Positions 15,628 through 27,900 of a stretch of 64,000 nt of DNA are shown in pieces (position 1 is the first letter of the stretch; each line of letters opens with the position of its first letter). Source of the stretch: Lagopus muta. Taxonomy: Eukaryota; Chordata; Aves; Galliformes; Phasianidae. Both the position numbers and the translations under genes were made by a program. Under the pieces are notes generated by a model. That model was given only the letters and a program-made list of their open reading frames with translations. It had not been told where the DNA came from and searched no databases. The stretch is from assembly GCF_023343835.1 (NCBI RefSeq), contig NC_064443.1, forward strand, positions 11,718,001-11,782,000, read 5' to 3'.

Positions 15628-17730
15628 TCTTGTGTTTCTTACAGTAAAGACAGAAATGTATGCTTGGTTTTGACCACCTTTGTCACGTTCCATCTATTAA
15701 TGCAGTAAACTTGCAACAAAAAAACCTCTAGGATCATTCATCGACAGCAAACAAACACAATCCTGAGAGTAACTGCATCAAGAAACCTTTCAATTTTTCT
15801 GTGCAGCTCTGGAATTGGGCACTCACATCTGACAGACGTGGCCCATTTTGACAAACATCTGCTGTGCCACAGGGCTTGGAGTGAGGCTGCTCCTTGCAGC
15901 CCATCTGCAGGTCACACTAGTTAAGTTCAGCCAGAACATTTTTGCTGTTTATAAAATAGTTATATTGCTAACAAACGCGTGAGAAGGGATGGTGTTGTGC
16001 ATTTCAGTAAACCAGACAAGTGGAAGTGCTGACACTCACATACTGCAAGATTTCTTCAGGTAATCTGACTGAAGCTCTGGCTGATGGTGCTGCAGTGTGC
16101 TTTTCTGCACCGTTCTAACTTTTACATGGAAGTTGTAGTCAGCCTTTATACAAGCAATGTGTGCTTTCTGATAAAGCTTGTAGGTGCAGCTCTTGCATAT
16201 TTCACCAGGAATAATGGGGAGATCTCCTGAAAGCATGGGCTCTTCTCAGTGGCCGGCCCATAATTTTATGGCCAAACAAATGCTATCCTCCCATCTCCTC
16301 TGCAGCAGAACTGCATTCTGCGTTGATGCAGATAACCTCAGAAGTTGTTTGCTATGTGTGTGGTAACTGCTGAGTCCCAGCCTGAGCACCTGGGAAAGGA
16401 CCCGGTCGGCCTTGGGAGCACAGGTGAAGGCAGTTCAGCTGTAGTCCTCACTGAAGGCTGCCACTGGGAAAGGATCTCCTTCTGGAGATCTCTCCTTGGT
16501 GAAGCTTTCTCCTGTGAATCTGGAATCTTCTGATACGGGTGAGCAATCTTCTTCCCTTCCCTTATGGCACCTTTCTGTCGTGCTGATCTTTCTGTCATCA
16601 CACCTTTGTTGTAATGCCTCTCCCACGCTATTGATCTGTCCAATTGCTACACTATGGAGAGAAAGTTTGCCTTCAAACAATGCAGTGAAAGTACTAGTAA
16701 AATAGCTAAGCTATCCAGGTGCAGTGCAGCAACGAATCTTCTCACTCCTTCCCTGTAGCACCGACCCTCTGGATGCGATGTTAGGTTTGTGCCTGCTAAC
16801 AAAATGAACCGAAGCTGAGAGTGGAGCAGCAGGAGCAGTTTGCAGAGGAGCTTTTGTGCTCTTCAGCCACTCTGCTGTCAGCACGGGATGGCAGTGCTGT
16901 GCAAGGGATGGCAGGTGTGGCTCAGTGAGCCTTGTTCCTGCATACAGCTCTCTATGGGAGTCACTGAAACATAGGGATCGTGGGCTTTCCAGCTCAAAAA
17001 GCAAATGGTATCCTGGGCTCCATCAGAAAAGGGGTGGCCAGTAGGGATATGGAGGTGATTGTCCCCCTCTGCTCTGCTCTTGTGAAGCCCCATCTGGAGT
17101 ACTGTGTCCAGGTCTGGAGCCCCCAGTATAAGAAAGACAGCTGTTGGAGAGGGTCCAGAGAAGGCCACAGAGATGATCAGGGGGCTGGAGCACCTCCCCT
17201 ACGAGGACAGGCTGAGGGAGCTGGGCTTGTTCAACCCGAAGAAAAGGCTGTGGGGTGAGCTCAGTGCAGGCTCTCAGTACCCAAAGGGAGCCTACAGAGG
17301 GGAGGGGAATCAACTCTTTGAAAGGGTAGATAACAGCAGGACAAGGGGAAATGGTTTTAAGTTGAGGGAGGGAAGATTTAGCTTCAATGTCAGGAGGAAG
17401 TTCTTTACAGAGAGGTTGTGGATGCCCCGTCCATCCCTGGAGGTGTTCAAGGCCAGGTTGGATGGGGCCCTGGGCAGCCTGGTCTAAAATGGGGAGGTTG
17501 GTGGCCCTGCATGTGGCAGGGGGTTGGAGATTCACGATCCTTGAGGTCCCTTCAAACCCTGGCCATTCTGTGGTTCCCAAATAGGGTCTCAGTACCGCTG
17601 CAAGGAAATTTAATTGATTTCTATTGGGGAAAAAAAACAGTTGTACAGATTTCAGATGAGTGAGGGGAAGATGCTGAATCCTAGCGGAACTTTTTATGGC
17701 AGTTTCAACACCCGAGAGCCAGAAACAAGC
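15628..17730. other. HTD2 3' UTR and intergenic region to PXK
   Basis: Non-coding. Only variant poly(A) hexamers (AGTAAA at 15643 and 15704) are seen soon after the HTD2 stop; no canonical AATAAA was found, so the end of the transcript is not located. The CR1 copy at 16999-17575 fills the right part. Nothing else was recognised. Confidence 0.6.
16999..17575 (+). mobile_element. CR1 LINE, 5'-truncated 3' end
   Basis: About 575 bp CR1 in + orientation, from the conserved GGTATCCTGGGCTCCATCAG point to the tail (GGTCCCTTCAAACCCTGG, CCATTCTGTGG). The interior encodes the C-terminal reverse transcriptase region with [12 protein letters not shown] and NQLFERVDNSRTRGNGFKL. Compared with the copy at 8651-9261 it lacks about 35 bp between the FFTER codons and the tail, across a short AGAGAG repeat, which suggests a slippage deletion. 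It is an inverted partner of that first copy, with RPP14/HTD2 between them. Confidence 0.93.
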
Positions 17731-18960
17731 ACGGAGCTGCCCCCATCCCACCCTGTGCCGGCGGTACGGCACGGCTGCGCTCGGCGTTTCCGCCCCGGCG
17801 GTGAATTCGCGAGAGCCGCGCTCCCGCCGCGCGAGGCCCGAGCGGCGCGGGCACCCCGAGAACCCTGCGCGAGGCCGTCGGGGCGGCACGGCGCCCCCTG
17901 GCGGGCGGGCGGTCGCGGCGCAGGGCGGGCGGCGGCGCTAAGGCCCGGCGGGGCGGCGCGGGGCGGCGCGGCGCTGCCGTTGACAGCGGCGGTCGCGCCG
18001 GGAGCTGGCCGGGGAGGAGCGGGTCGGCGGCGCCGGGCTCCCGTCGCCCCTCCGCGGTATGGCTTTCATGGAGAAACCGCCGGCCGGCAAGGTGCTGCTG
18101 GACGACACGGTGCCGCTGACAGCGCAGATCGAAGCGAGCCAGAGCCTGCACTCGCACACGGTGAGGGCGGCGGGCCGGGCCGCGGCGCTGGGCTTTGAGG
18201 GGCGGCGACGAGGGGAGCCCGGGGTGAGGAGGGGAGCCCGGGGGGAGCAGGGCCGGGGGGAGCGGCGGGGTCCGGCTGCGGCGGGGCGGGGTGCGGCGCG
18301 GTGTCCCGCCGAGGTGCTGCGAGGTGGGGCGCGGAGGGCCGCAGCAGCGCCGTGCCGCCTCCGCCCGGCCCCGCGTGCCGGCGGCTCGGCGTGGCTCTGC
18401 GCGGCTCCTGCCTGCCGCCGGGCTCTGCCCGCGCTGTGACCCGGCGCGGCCGCTGCTGGGGCTCGGCTGTGCCCCGACCTTCGTCCGCCCGCAGGGAGGC
18501 CTCGCACCGCCCGCGCTCTCTGCTTTTCTCGTGATCCGTGACGGCTTTTAGGAGCGGCGATGGGTCCCGCCGCCTCGTTTCGGCAGCAGAGGCGAAGTTG
18601 CGCCGCGATGGGTCGCGCCCTGTCGGATGTCGGCGCGGTGCCGTCGCGCTCCCCGTGCAGGCGGTGCCGGCAGAGCTGCCCGGAGCGGCGTCTCACGGCC
18701 GGCCCGGCTGCCTGCAGGCCGCCTTCGTGAGCGCGCACCGACAGCCCTCATTATCTCCTGCCCGTGGTTGTTTTCCGCCTTGAGAACTGCGCTGTTAGGG
18801 GGTGAGCGAGCGGCGTGTGGCAGAGAAGCAGAGCGAGCGGGCTGCCGCTCCTGGCCGTGTGGGAGCAGCGATGCTGGGCCCTGCGGCAGCAGCAGGCCGG
18901 CAGGCAGCGCGCTGTGCACGGGGCGGGCTGAGCCAAGCGGTCCGTGCTTCAGCAGCGTTA
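17730..18960 (+). promoter_or_regulatory. PXK: CpG-island promoter and first intron start of PXK
   Basis: Very GC- and CpG-rich, including a GGGGCGGCGC-type tandem array at about 17948-17976 just upstream of the PXK start codon, with no TATA box seen. The island covers coding exon 1 (18059-18160) and runs into intron 1. Several long open frames on both strands are by-products of the lack of AT-rich stops. Confidence 0.8.
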
Positions 18961-21900
18961 TGCTGTGTGTTACTCTTCTTATACGTGAAGAGCCCACGTT
19001 AACTGATGCTCTTAGTCTTCCTCTGCTCAAAGTCTTCTCTTACAGATGTGGTGAACCTGGCAGGCCGTGGCATCCCCCTCTTGCATCTCCTGCTATACGT
19101 GAGGCTGACCAGGTTTATATTCCAGCAGGCCTCGTGCTTCTGTCTGTTCTGGTGGCTGTGGGGTGTCTGCAGTAGGACCTGCAGAAGTTGTGTCACTTCT
19201 AGCATTGCCTATTAGCAGCCCAGATCTGTTTCACTTTTAAGTCATTTTTAGTGTGGCTTGTTGCACTTCTCTGCAAGTGCAAGTGATGGTAGCAGCTTGT
19301 TGTGTTCCTTTGGCTTGTGTAAGTCTGATTAGGAAAAGAAAACAACACCACAAAATCCTTTTAGAATGAGTATTCAGGAGCAGGCTTTCAATCCAGAGTG
19401 TGTGTTTGTTGCCTTGGCTGGGTGAGGTTGATGGTAAATGTCAGCCCCTCACCTTCCATCTCTGTACTCTGTTACTAATGGATGTTCAGAAACCTCAACT
19501 GATTTGTTCTGATCTTTTGTTAATAACAGAATGCTGAAGCACTGCGCCTTTTGATTTAAAGTCTGTCTCTAAGATACATCTATTAGTAATTGTTTGTTTT
19601 ACTGCAGAAGCCCTGTTGATAGTTGAAAGATGATTTGAAGTGTCTGTAGCACAGATGGTTTGTAGAACAGCAGTGCAGGATAACCAAATTCAGGAAGCTG
19701 TAACGGAGCCCTGTGTTCATGTTTGATGTCAGTTGAGTGTTTTGTCACTTTGGACACTTCAGCTTGTATCCCCAGGACCTGAGTGATTATTGCTGGTAAT
19801 GCTATCTCTTGTTTGGTCTTGCCTGGTATAAATAATCCCACCAACAGATCCTTGTGCTTGAAGAGGTGCATAAATGAATCCTCTCTAAGAAATATCTAGC
19901 AGGTGGGGTGTAGTAGAAATGTTTCTGTGGTACATCAGGACTGTTACAGTTTGTTATGTTATAGTTGGAAGTAAGTAAGTTGCATTAACTCTTTGGTTTT
20001 GTCCCCCACCTTCAAGTGATTTCCTAACAAGGTGTAAGTCTATTCTGTTCTTTATCCCTCCTAAAAACATCTGTAAAACTAAGCCTCCATCTGCCAGGTG
20101 TAGAAAATAGCTTGTGTTCTGAGCAACCAGTGAAGGAAAAGGTGGGGAATTTCAGGAAGGGCTCCATGACACATGAAACACCCAGCAGAAGGTTTGTGTC
20201 AATTGAATAGCTCGCTTCTCTATTGTTCTGAGCAGCTTCTGTTAGTTTAGGTTTGATACAGCAGAGTGAGTGAATATAAACTGAATGGCATTGAGTCAAG
20301 GGCTGTGCTTGGCAGGCACTGAGTTTCTCTTTCCTGGGGATGAAGATGAAGCTGAAAAATAAAACTGAAAGCAAAACCTGAAACGACTGCATTGTACCTG
20401 AACTGTCCAGAAAGCAGCAGGGACAGAGCTTGGAGCTGGAATGTTCTTTCGAGGGTTTGTACTTTCTGCTCAGTAAGAGCATGGCAACCCCCTCGCTTGT
20501 TTTTAGAACTTGAGGAAAGCAGCTGCAGAATGCTGTGGTTTGCTCACGAGCTCTCTGCTCTTTTCCAAGTGAAAAGAGCTGGAAGTTCTTCCTCGTGTTG
20601 GTACATCTGAGCTGGGCTGTAACCTCCGTGCTTCTGTGTGGCAACAAGGACGTCGTCAGCGGCGTTTGTTGTTCTGTGTTTCCTCCACGGGTGGTTGAAG
20701 GTGGAAACAACTCATTTTCTATGTTACTGAGTGGTACTGAGACACGAGTGGCTGCGGGGCACCTGCTGCAGGCTGGGTTCGTGCTGCTGGCAGGGCCACG
20801 TCCAGCCATTATGCAGGAAATGAAGCTGTTCTGTCGCCACAGCGCTCCTTGGCTTCAGTGGGAGTGAGATGACATCCGCTGTATGAAACCATCTGCAAGT
20901 GTCTCCACCTGATGCCAAATGCGTGCTGACAACAGGGAGGCACTTCCAGCACCAAAGCTTTTACACGTTTTCGCTACTGAAATTGCTTCATGTTGCAGTT
21001 CTGTGTGCTCCCCGTCTAAAGGTGGCTTTCTCTGTAAGTTTTGGTAGCTGCATGCTTCCATAATCGCTTAGGTGTATGACACATCTGTACATACACGTTT
21101 CAGAGCACTTAAAAGTAGTAAAACCACTACTTCTAAACAGCCCTTCATTCTTTTCCAAAGCAATTTTCCTTTTTCATTCCTTTTCAAATTGAGGTTGAAG
21201 TAGACAGACAGACAATTTTGCTCCAGTCCATTGCTGTCTGAACAGCACTTGGAAGCGAAGAGCTGAAATGAATCCCTCTTGTAACACACTCCCAGAAATT
21301 TTCATTCTCCACAAGTGAAGATGACTGTTGATGCTTCAGAAAGCATTTATGTTTTTCCTGTATTATTTCCTATTTTTTTTTCCCATGCAGCAAACAATGG
21401 TGCTCTGTCTTTCTGGAACTCCAGCGTTAGTTTAAAAGCTTGCAGAGGGCTTTGCCCATCTGCTTTACGAGGAGTTCAATCTCTACATGTTTGCCTTCAC
21501 TTTGAAAAATGATTTCCTCAGATTACCTTTAGAGATGGCTTTGGGCAGGGAGCTCTTAGAGCTCGCTCACTGGATGTTTGGACACACAGATCCCCCATAG
21601 CATGTGCTGAGGTTGACCTCTTGTTGAGAATGAGAGTGGTTTCATCACAGATTATTTAGAGTATTCCAACCTTATGGTTTCCAGTAGTGAACGTGCTGAG
21701 TGAGAATGGCATCTGCATGGGCTGCAGGCAGAATATTGCCTCCTTAGAGATCCTGCAGTGTAACCTTTGTTGAGTGCTGAGTCTTTCCCAAGCAGTACAA
21801 TGCATTTCCCTTCCTGACAGTGCAGCACATTGGATGCCCTTGTTTCTCTTGTTGCTCCCCAGAGCTTTCCTTGCTCAGTACATTTCATGATGTGTAAACG

Positions 21901-24900
21901 CGTGTCCTATTTTTCCTGTAGTCGTCCTACTTCATTGCCGTCCTTTTTGAGCAGCTCACACTGCCACAAAGCCACACAGCCACCGTGGAACTGTGTGACA
22001 TCCCCAGACACGTGCAGTGCAGGTAAGCATCACTGCTGCAGCATCAGAGGGGCTGGGAGCAGTGAGTGCTGTGGGGAAGGAGGACTCTGCCCGCAGGGAG
22101 TGCTGAGCTGAGCAGTTTGCCTCGTTTGGTTGCTGCTTTTCACATGGGGGATTTTCTAAGTAAACATTTAAAAGATCTTATTAGAAATAGTTTCAGTGCA
22201 GCATACTTACGCAGGGATTGCGTTCATGCTTCATTAGGCATTCCTCTCTTTAATGCTCACAAAATAAAGCTCTTTCAAACTTGCAGTTGATGTGATCTGA
22301 AGGTGACCTGGATCCCTGTAGTGGTTGGCTTTTCAAGCCTGTTGGATTACAAGATGTAGAGCAGAAATCTGTGAAATAGGCTGACTGTCCTGAGCCAGAA
22401 ATTTGGAGATGATTTTCGTGGGAAAACAGACCATATTACCCAGTATTGGCCAGGGAGGTTCTACTTTTAATGATATGAACTTTTAATGATATGAGAATGA
22501 TATGAACATTGCACTATTTGTTTTTTTCTGATTTCATCTCTGCAAAAGCCTTCTCTTCCATTTGCTTTCTGTTTATGAAGTAGGAAAGATGATAAACAAC
22601 AGTGTTAAACATTTTGACGTGTTGGGGTCACACGGCTTTCCCTTCTCCCTGCACTGTTTTCCTCTTTCTTGTTTAGCAGAGCAGCAGGAAATGATCCTAT
22701 AGGTAAAAGTGCTTTGCTTGGCATCTTTAAGCGTGTGTGTAAATATGTGTATTGAACTGCTGGCAGACTGAACTGGTGGCAGGAACTGGCTCAGCAGTGC
22801 TGAGCAAAGCAGTGGACATTCAGACCTGACTGCATGGGATCCGGGGTTGGGGTTAGAGGAGAGGGTCTGTGTTGGACCCACGTGTCATTGCTGTCGTGTG
22901 GGGTTGTTCCAAGAGCCAGGGCCTGTCTGTGCCAACTGGCAATCTCTGTGAAGTCCCTTGGTAAACTGAGTCCTGGAAAAAATGTTGAGCTGTTCATGTA
23001 GGAGTGAAGACATCGTGGGAATTTCTGCGTGACTCGAGGGAAAGTGCAGCTAATTTAGGCCTTGATGAGCCTGGCTTTAAATACCCAGCATGTTCAGCAG
23101 GACTGGGCTTAGTTGGTAGCCTTCTCCAAAACCTGGTCTATCGGGTTTGTCTATCCTATACGATGCAGCCAAACAGTGTGTCTGTCTTGCTACACTTGCA
23201 TTTTTTCCTGTGGGCACAGTCTCTGTCCCACTGACATCAGACCGACTCAGTCTAAAATTGTTGGAAATCATTATTTTTTCTGCGCAGAATTTGACACCTT
23301 TTGTGTGCTGAGGCGTTTTCCTTGCAGAGCTGGAAGCTCTTTTTTGGCCCTATGGACACGGTGCTGGTTGGGATCCCACAACAAGCTCATCACTGCACTG
23401 AGGCAACTTCTGTAAAACTCAGCATGCCATGCTCTGCTGGGCGCGTGTGACTGGGGCAGTGCTGGCAGTGGGGCTGTCTTGCTTATTATGGCTTCTCTAC
23501 TGTAGCTATGCTTGGACTGTTGGTCACGTCAGCTGTGGCAAACAAGACAGAAGATCATTCAGGTGTTGTCATTGGTTGCATTGGCCAAGTGGTGCTGAGT
23601 GCCAGTTCTTCATTGCCTTCAGCACTGATGGAGGAGCGTGCTGGGACCTGCTTTCTCAGCACAGAGCTAACAGCTGCTTCTACACAGCGATGCTCTCTTG
23701 TTGTACAGCGTAAACGAGGTGCTCCATTAATGCTTGAGGGCACCCAAGCAGAACTGGATGGGAGAACACTGTGGAAAAAATAGCTGTGTCCCCATCATGT
23801 TTTTGTAATACAGTCTTCCTGTGAAAATGAGATCTGAGCGCAGGGAAGGAAATGAGAGCTGTTTATCACCGTGCTGTGCAGCAGAGATGGCTGTGGTATT
23901 GATCGGAGCAGCGGTGTGTGCAGGATGCTCTGACAGTCAGTTAATGAATGGTGTGCTCTGCTGTCCTGAGTGCCTCGTGGAGTACAGCAGGGAAGGTTAA
24001 TTGCTGGGTAACGAGGGATTGGGCAATGATTCTGCTGCTTTCAAAATACTAGAAGAGATGAATGACTGAGCGTGGTGAATCATCCCTGATGTGGGTTTTT
24101 TTGGAGAAATAGCCAATGTTCCTTCGAGACTTGCTGAATAAGCAGTTGCTGCATTTTTTGGCAGCGAGTGAAACAATCTCTTCCTACTTCCCAAAATGCA
24201 GTAACAGCCACAAAATAGGGAAAGTCGAGGAAAGTTAACTTTAGTTGTGGATCCTGGTTTCCATGCGTCCATTTCCACATGTCCGCATGTCACAGAATTT
24301 CCAAATGTGATTCTGCTGGTTGAGGTGGAATTGACTCTGGGATTTTGTTACCACTTGTGAAGGTTTGTGCTTCCTGTTTTGCAGGAAAATGATGGTAATG
24401 TCAAATGAGTAATAGGAGAGAATATGGGGAGCACATAAGTGTGACTTGCTGAATATGGGCACTTTAATTCTAGTATCAAAGTTACACGCTTTGGTTTGTG
24501 ACATCTTGGATTTCATAGACTCATCAAAGTTGGAGAAGACATCTGGGATCATTTAGTTCCAGCCCAGCCCCACCGTGCCCATGGCTGCATCCCTCAGTGC
24601 CACATCTCCATGGTTCTCAGACACCTCCGGGGCACTGAGTGCCCACCTCCATTTCTGTCACTTCCATCTCAGCTGCTGGAATACTGAGCATTTTACATGG
24701 CTTTGGTTTTCATGCTTCCTGGTCTTGAATTTGTTCTCAGGATGTGTGGTTCAAAATTGCAATTTGATAGCTGTTGCTGATAAAGGGGATTTTAAATGAG
24801 TTTGAGAAAATGAAATAAATAGCATTCTTGCCTGAGCAGCACTGTGCTTTGGAAGAAAAGCCCAGTAAATAAATCCTGGATTAGTTGAGGCTGATAGATG

Positions 24901-27900
24901 GGATTCTCTGGTACATTTTTGTTCTTCAGTCCTCAAGCCTTTACCTTGGTTTCATTTAGAAGAATTAGTTCTGTGTGCTCTCAGAGGCAGCTCCCAAAAC
25001 CAGAAGATGTTTCATTGTATCTGAAAGAGGTTAATTACTCATAAATGCCCATCTTGAATTGCTAACTGCAAACTAAATGTGTAACACTGCCTGGATCAAG
25101 CCCTTGAATGAATGATGTGTTCAGTATGCAGGTAGAGGCCAGATGTGTAGATGCAGTTATTTTTACATATTAGACAACTTGGCCATAAAAACTCAAGGTG
25201 ATGGAAGTGCCTTTGTTTTTTTCCTTATTTCTTCATTGCTTACTCATGGTAATTTGGAATGCATCATTGATTTTAATATCTGAAGAAACTGTAGGGCATG
25301 ATGCTCTGCTCTGGCCTTTCTGTTTCTGCAACACTGAAGTTGGAAGATCACTCAGCACTCGCATGAAGAATGTTTGAAAGCTTGTAGTGGGGTGAGAGAA
25401 GTCGTGGAACCTGAATAGCAAACGGTTCAGCATGTGAGGTGTGTGTGCTGCAGGCGGCGGCTGGCAGGGCGCTCACACACCGCTTGGCACAAGGGCAGAG
25501 AGGTGTGCTTTATGAATGTAATTGAGGTGGAAGGATGATCAGTCGTTGAAATCTGAAGGAGGTCGGCTATATCTGCATATTTAATGTATAAATAGGTAGC
25601 ATTAAGTTTGCCCTAGAAATGAAGGATTGCCATCTTGAGGAACTGGTGCGTTGGAGTTATGCGTACTGTTGTGGTGACCTTTTTCACACTGAACTGATGA
25701 GAAGTTGGGCAGCTGATGGGGTGGCGGTGGGTCCTGTGGTGGTTGAGACAGTAATTCTCCAGGACCAGAGGCTGGATTTCTCATTGTTGAGAGAGCTCTT
25801 TCCCTAAGTGAGGGACAGTGTTGAGTGCTTCATTCCACAAGCTCTTGGACCTCTGCATAGCAGAGGGGGGGCAGCTGGCCATGGGTCTTCACCTTGAAGC
25901 TGAAAATCTGGATCTGGATTTTCTGCTTCTGAGCGTTTCCTAACTGGGATGTGGTCACACTTGGAGCCGTATCTAATAACGTTGTTCAGCTCATTAGTTC
26001 TTGTTCCTAACCACTTTTTTCTTTCACTAGGAATACATAATCCGTGTTCAGAGAGGAGTTTCAGCGGAAAACAGTTGGCAGGTAATTTCTTAAACTCCGG
26101 TTCATGAACCATGATGCCTCTCAGGAAGAATCTGAAGCTCTTTCTAGCTTCTGAAATGTGAACTGCAGAGGGAAATAGTGATTTAAATTGAGAACATGAA
26201 GTATTTGAATGCTCAAAAGCTGAGACAGTGTTATTGCCAGCTGCAGAAGGCTCTGCTGATAGAATGTCTCAGGAAAACAGGAAAAGTCTCTGTCATGGTG
26301 TGATTACTGTACATTGGTACGGCTGTCATTTTTAATTCAAATACCAGTTTGCCTTCCTCAGTACTAAAATCACAGCCATGCTAACGCACAGCCAGTAAAA
26401 CCTAGAAGTAGAGATGAAGGTGGTCATGAAAAGTTATTGCTTCTCATACAGCTCTAATATAGCAGAAGTACACTGTTTGCAGGCAGCCGCTGACAAATAT
26501 TTTTGGGAAAGCTGTTTGGAACAATATTCAGACCTGCATCTCTATTCTGGTCAAGATGTCATTGAAAGCTCTTTTCTGTGCTCTGGCAGCACATCATACA
26601 TCCAGAAGTCACACGTTTGTACAGAAATGGCTAAAAGATGAAGAGAGTTACAGATGGGAAATGCTTCTCTCCAATGGGTGGAATAAGGGTAAATGGGTAA
26701 TGAGAAAAGTGATGTGTTTCCTCAGCTCATCTTTCTATCTTGCAGATTGTGAGGCGATACAGTGACTTCGACTTGCTTAATAATAGCTTGCAGGTAACTT
26801 CTACCCCGATACATGAATATAAAACATCAGTTGAAATGATACGTGTATGACATGGCTTGTGATGGTTTTGTGTGTTACAGTAAAGAAAAAGATAGAGACT
26901 TGCATAGCTGTAAACTGATTTCAAGTGTAACTCAAATATATGCTTTTCACTCTCAGTTTTTCTCTTGTAAAATTTAAATTATAATTTCAGCATCAGTAGC
27001 ACCCATTTACATAGAAATGGTGGAGACTGGCAGACAGTGAATCTGTCCCTTCAGTACTGCAGCTCGTTCCGGTTTGGCGTGTTATTATTTGTTCCCCCTT
27101 TGATTTGAGGAAAGCCAAGGCACATACCAACCTTATAAACTCAGCACTGAAGTGCTATGTGTCTCATTATTTATATTGGTCTAAAAGCACTTCCAGATGC
27201 TGCTTATCATGTGATGGATTTCTGTATCTCTGGGAAGTGTTCCTTAGTTAAACACTGGACTTACTGTGTGTTTTCTTTTGCTTTTTAGGACAATTATTTC
27301 TTTTTAGTTGGTGTGGGAAAAAGCAGGGACATGAGTGTGTTTGGGAGAAGGGGGGTGAGCTGGCATCTCCAGGAGTGAAACTTGTCACTTGGGATTTCCA
27401 TAGGACTGGGGAAGCCAAATAAAAAGTGACACTGTGATTTGAGGGTGGATTTGTGTGACTGATTGCCCCCCATCATCAGGAGCTGAATACCGGTTTTGCT
27501 CCCTTCCTCACCCCCACCAGATCAGATCAGCTGTCTGCTAGGTGAGCCTCCTTGAGCAAAACCATGTTGGGGAGTTGAGTTGTGTACTCTGATAGGATGG
27601 GAATCATTTGAAGCAGATTAGAAGGTAGATAGGGGGGCTAATTGGTTGTAACTCAGTAGATGCAATGTGGTTGAGTTGTATAATTATTTTACTGAACACA
27701 CAGCAGCACACAGTAACTCTTGTCATGACCTAGAAACTTACGTGATGTGCTGAATAAATGCAGTACAAAGGTGTCTTCTGCTCCAAAGGAATCCAAGGGT
27801 GAAGATTAGATAAGCACCCATGGGAGCACGAGGAAATGAAGTGGTGCTGGTCAGCACAGTGAGCATACAGTGCTCATTGGAGTCTTCACCATTGCCAAGT

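Larger units (their letters stand above)
18161..26030 (+). other. PXK: PXK intron 1
   Basis: 7.9 kb intron. The first 800 bp belong to the CpG island. It holds one old CR1 fragment (24512-24650) and a small tandem duplication (22465-22507). Open frames such as those at 20024-20809 (-) and 23429-23713 (+) have no family resemblance. No RNA gene was recognised. Confidence 0.7.

Noticed and set aside
17023-17889. Long minus-strand open frame (288 codons)
   Set aside because: Composed of the antisense of the CR1 copy joined to CpG-island sequence; no protein family resemblance.
17614-18738. Long overlapping open frames on both strands around the PXK start (194 and 266 codons)
   Set aside because: They arise because GC-rich CpG-island DNA lacks stop codons; Arg/Ala/Pro/Gly-rich with no domain. 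The real product here is the 34-codon PXK exon 1.
20024-20809. 261-codon minus-strand open frame in PXK intron 1
   Set aside because: No recognisable domain, no splice or promoter context, and composition like the surrounding intron.
23429-23560. Hydrophobic peptide with a membrane-like stretch in PXK intron 1
   Set aside because: A chance hydrophobic run in a T-rich frame with no supporting gene structure.
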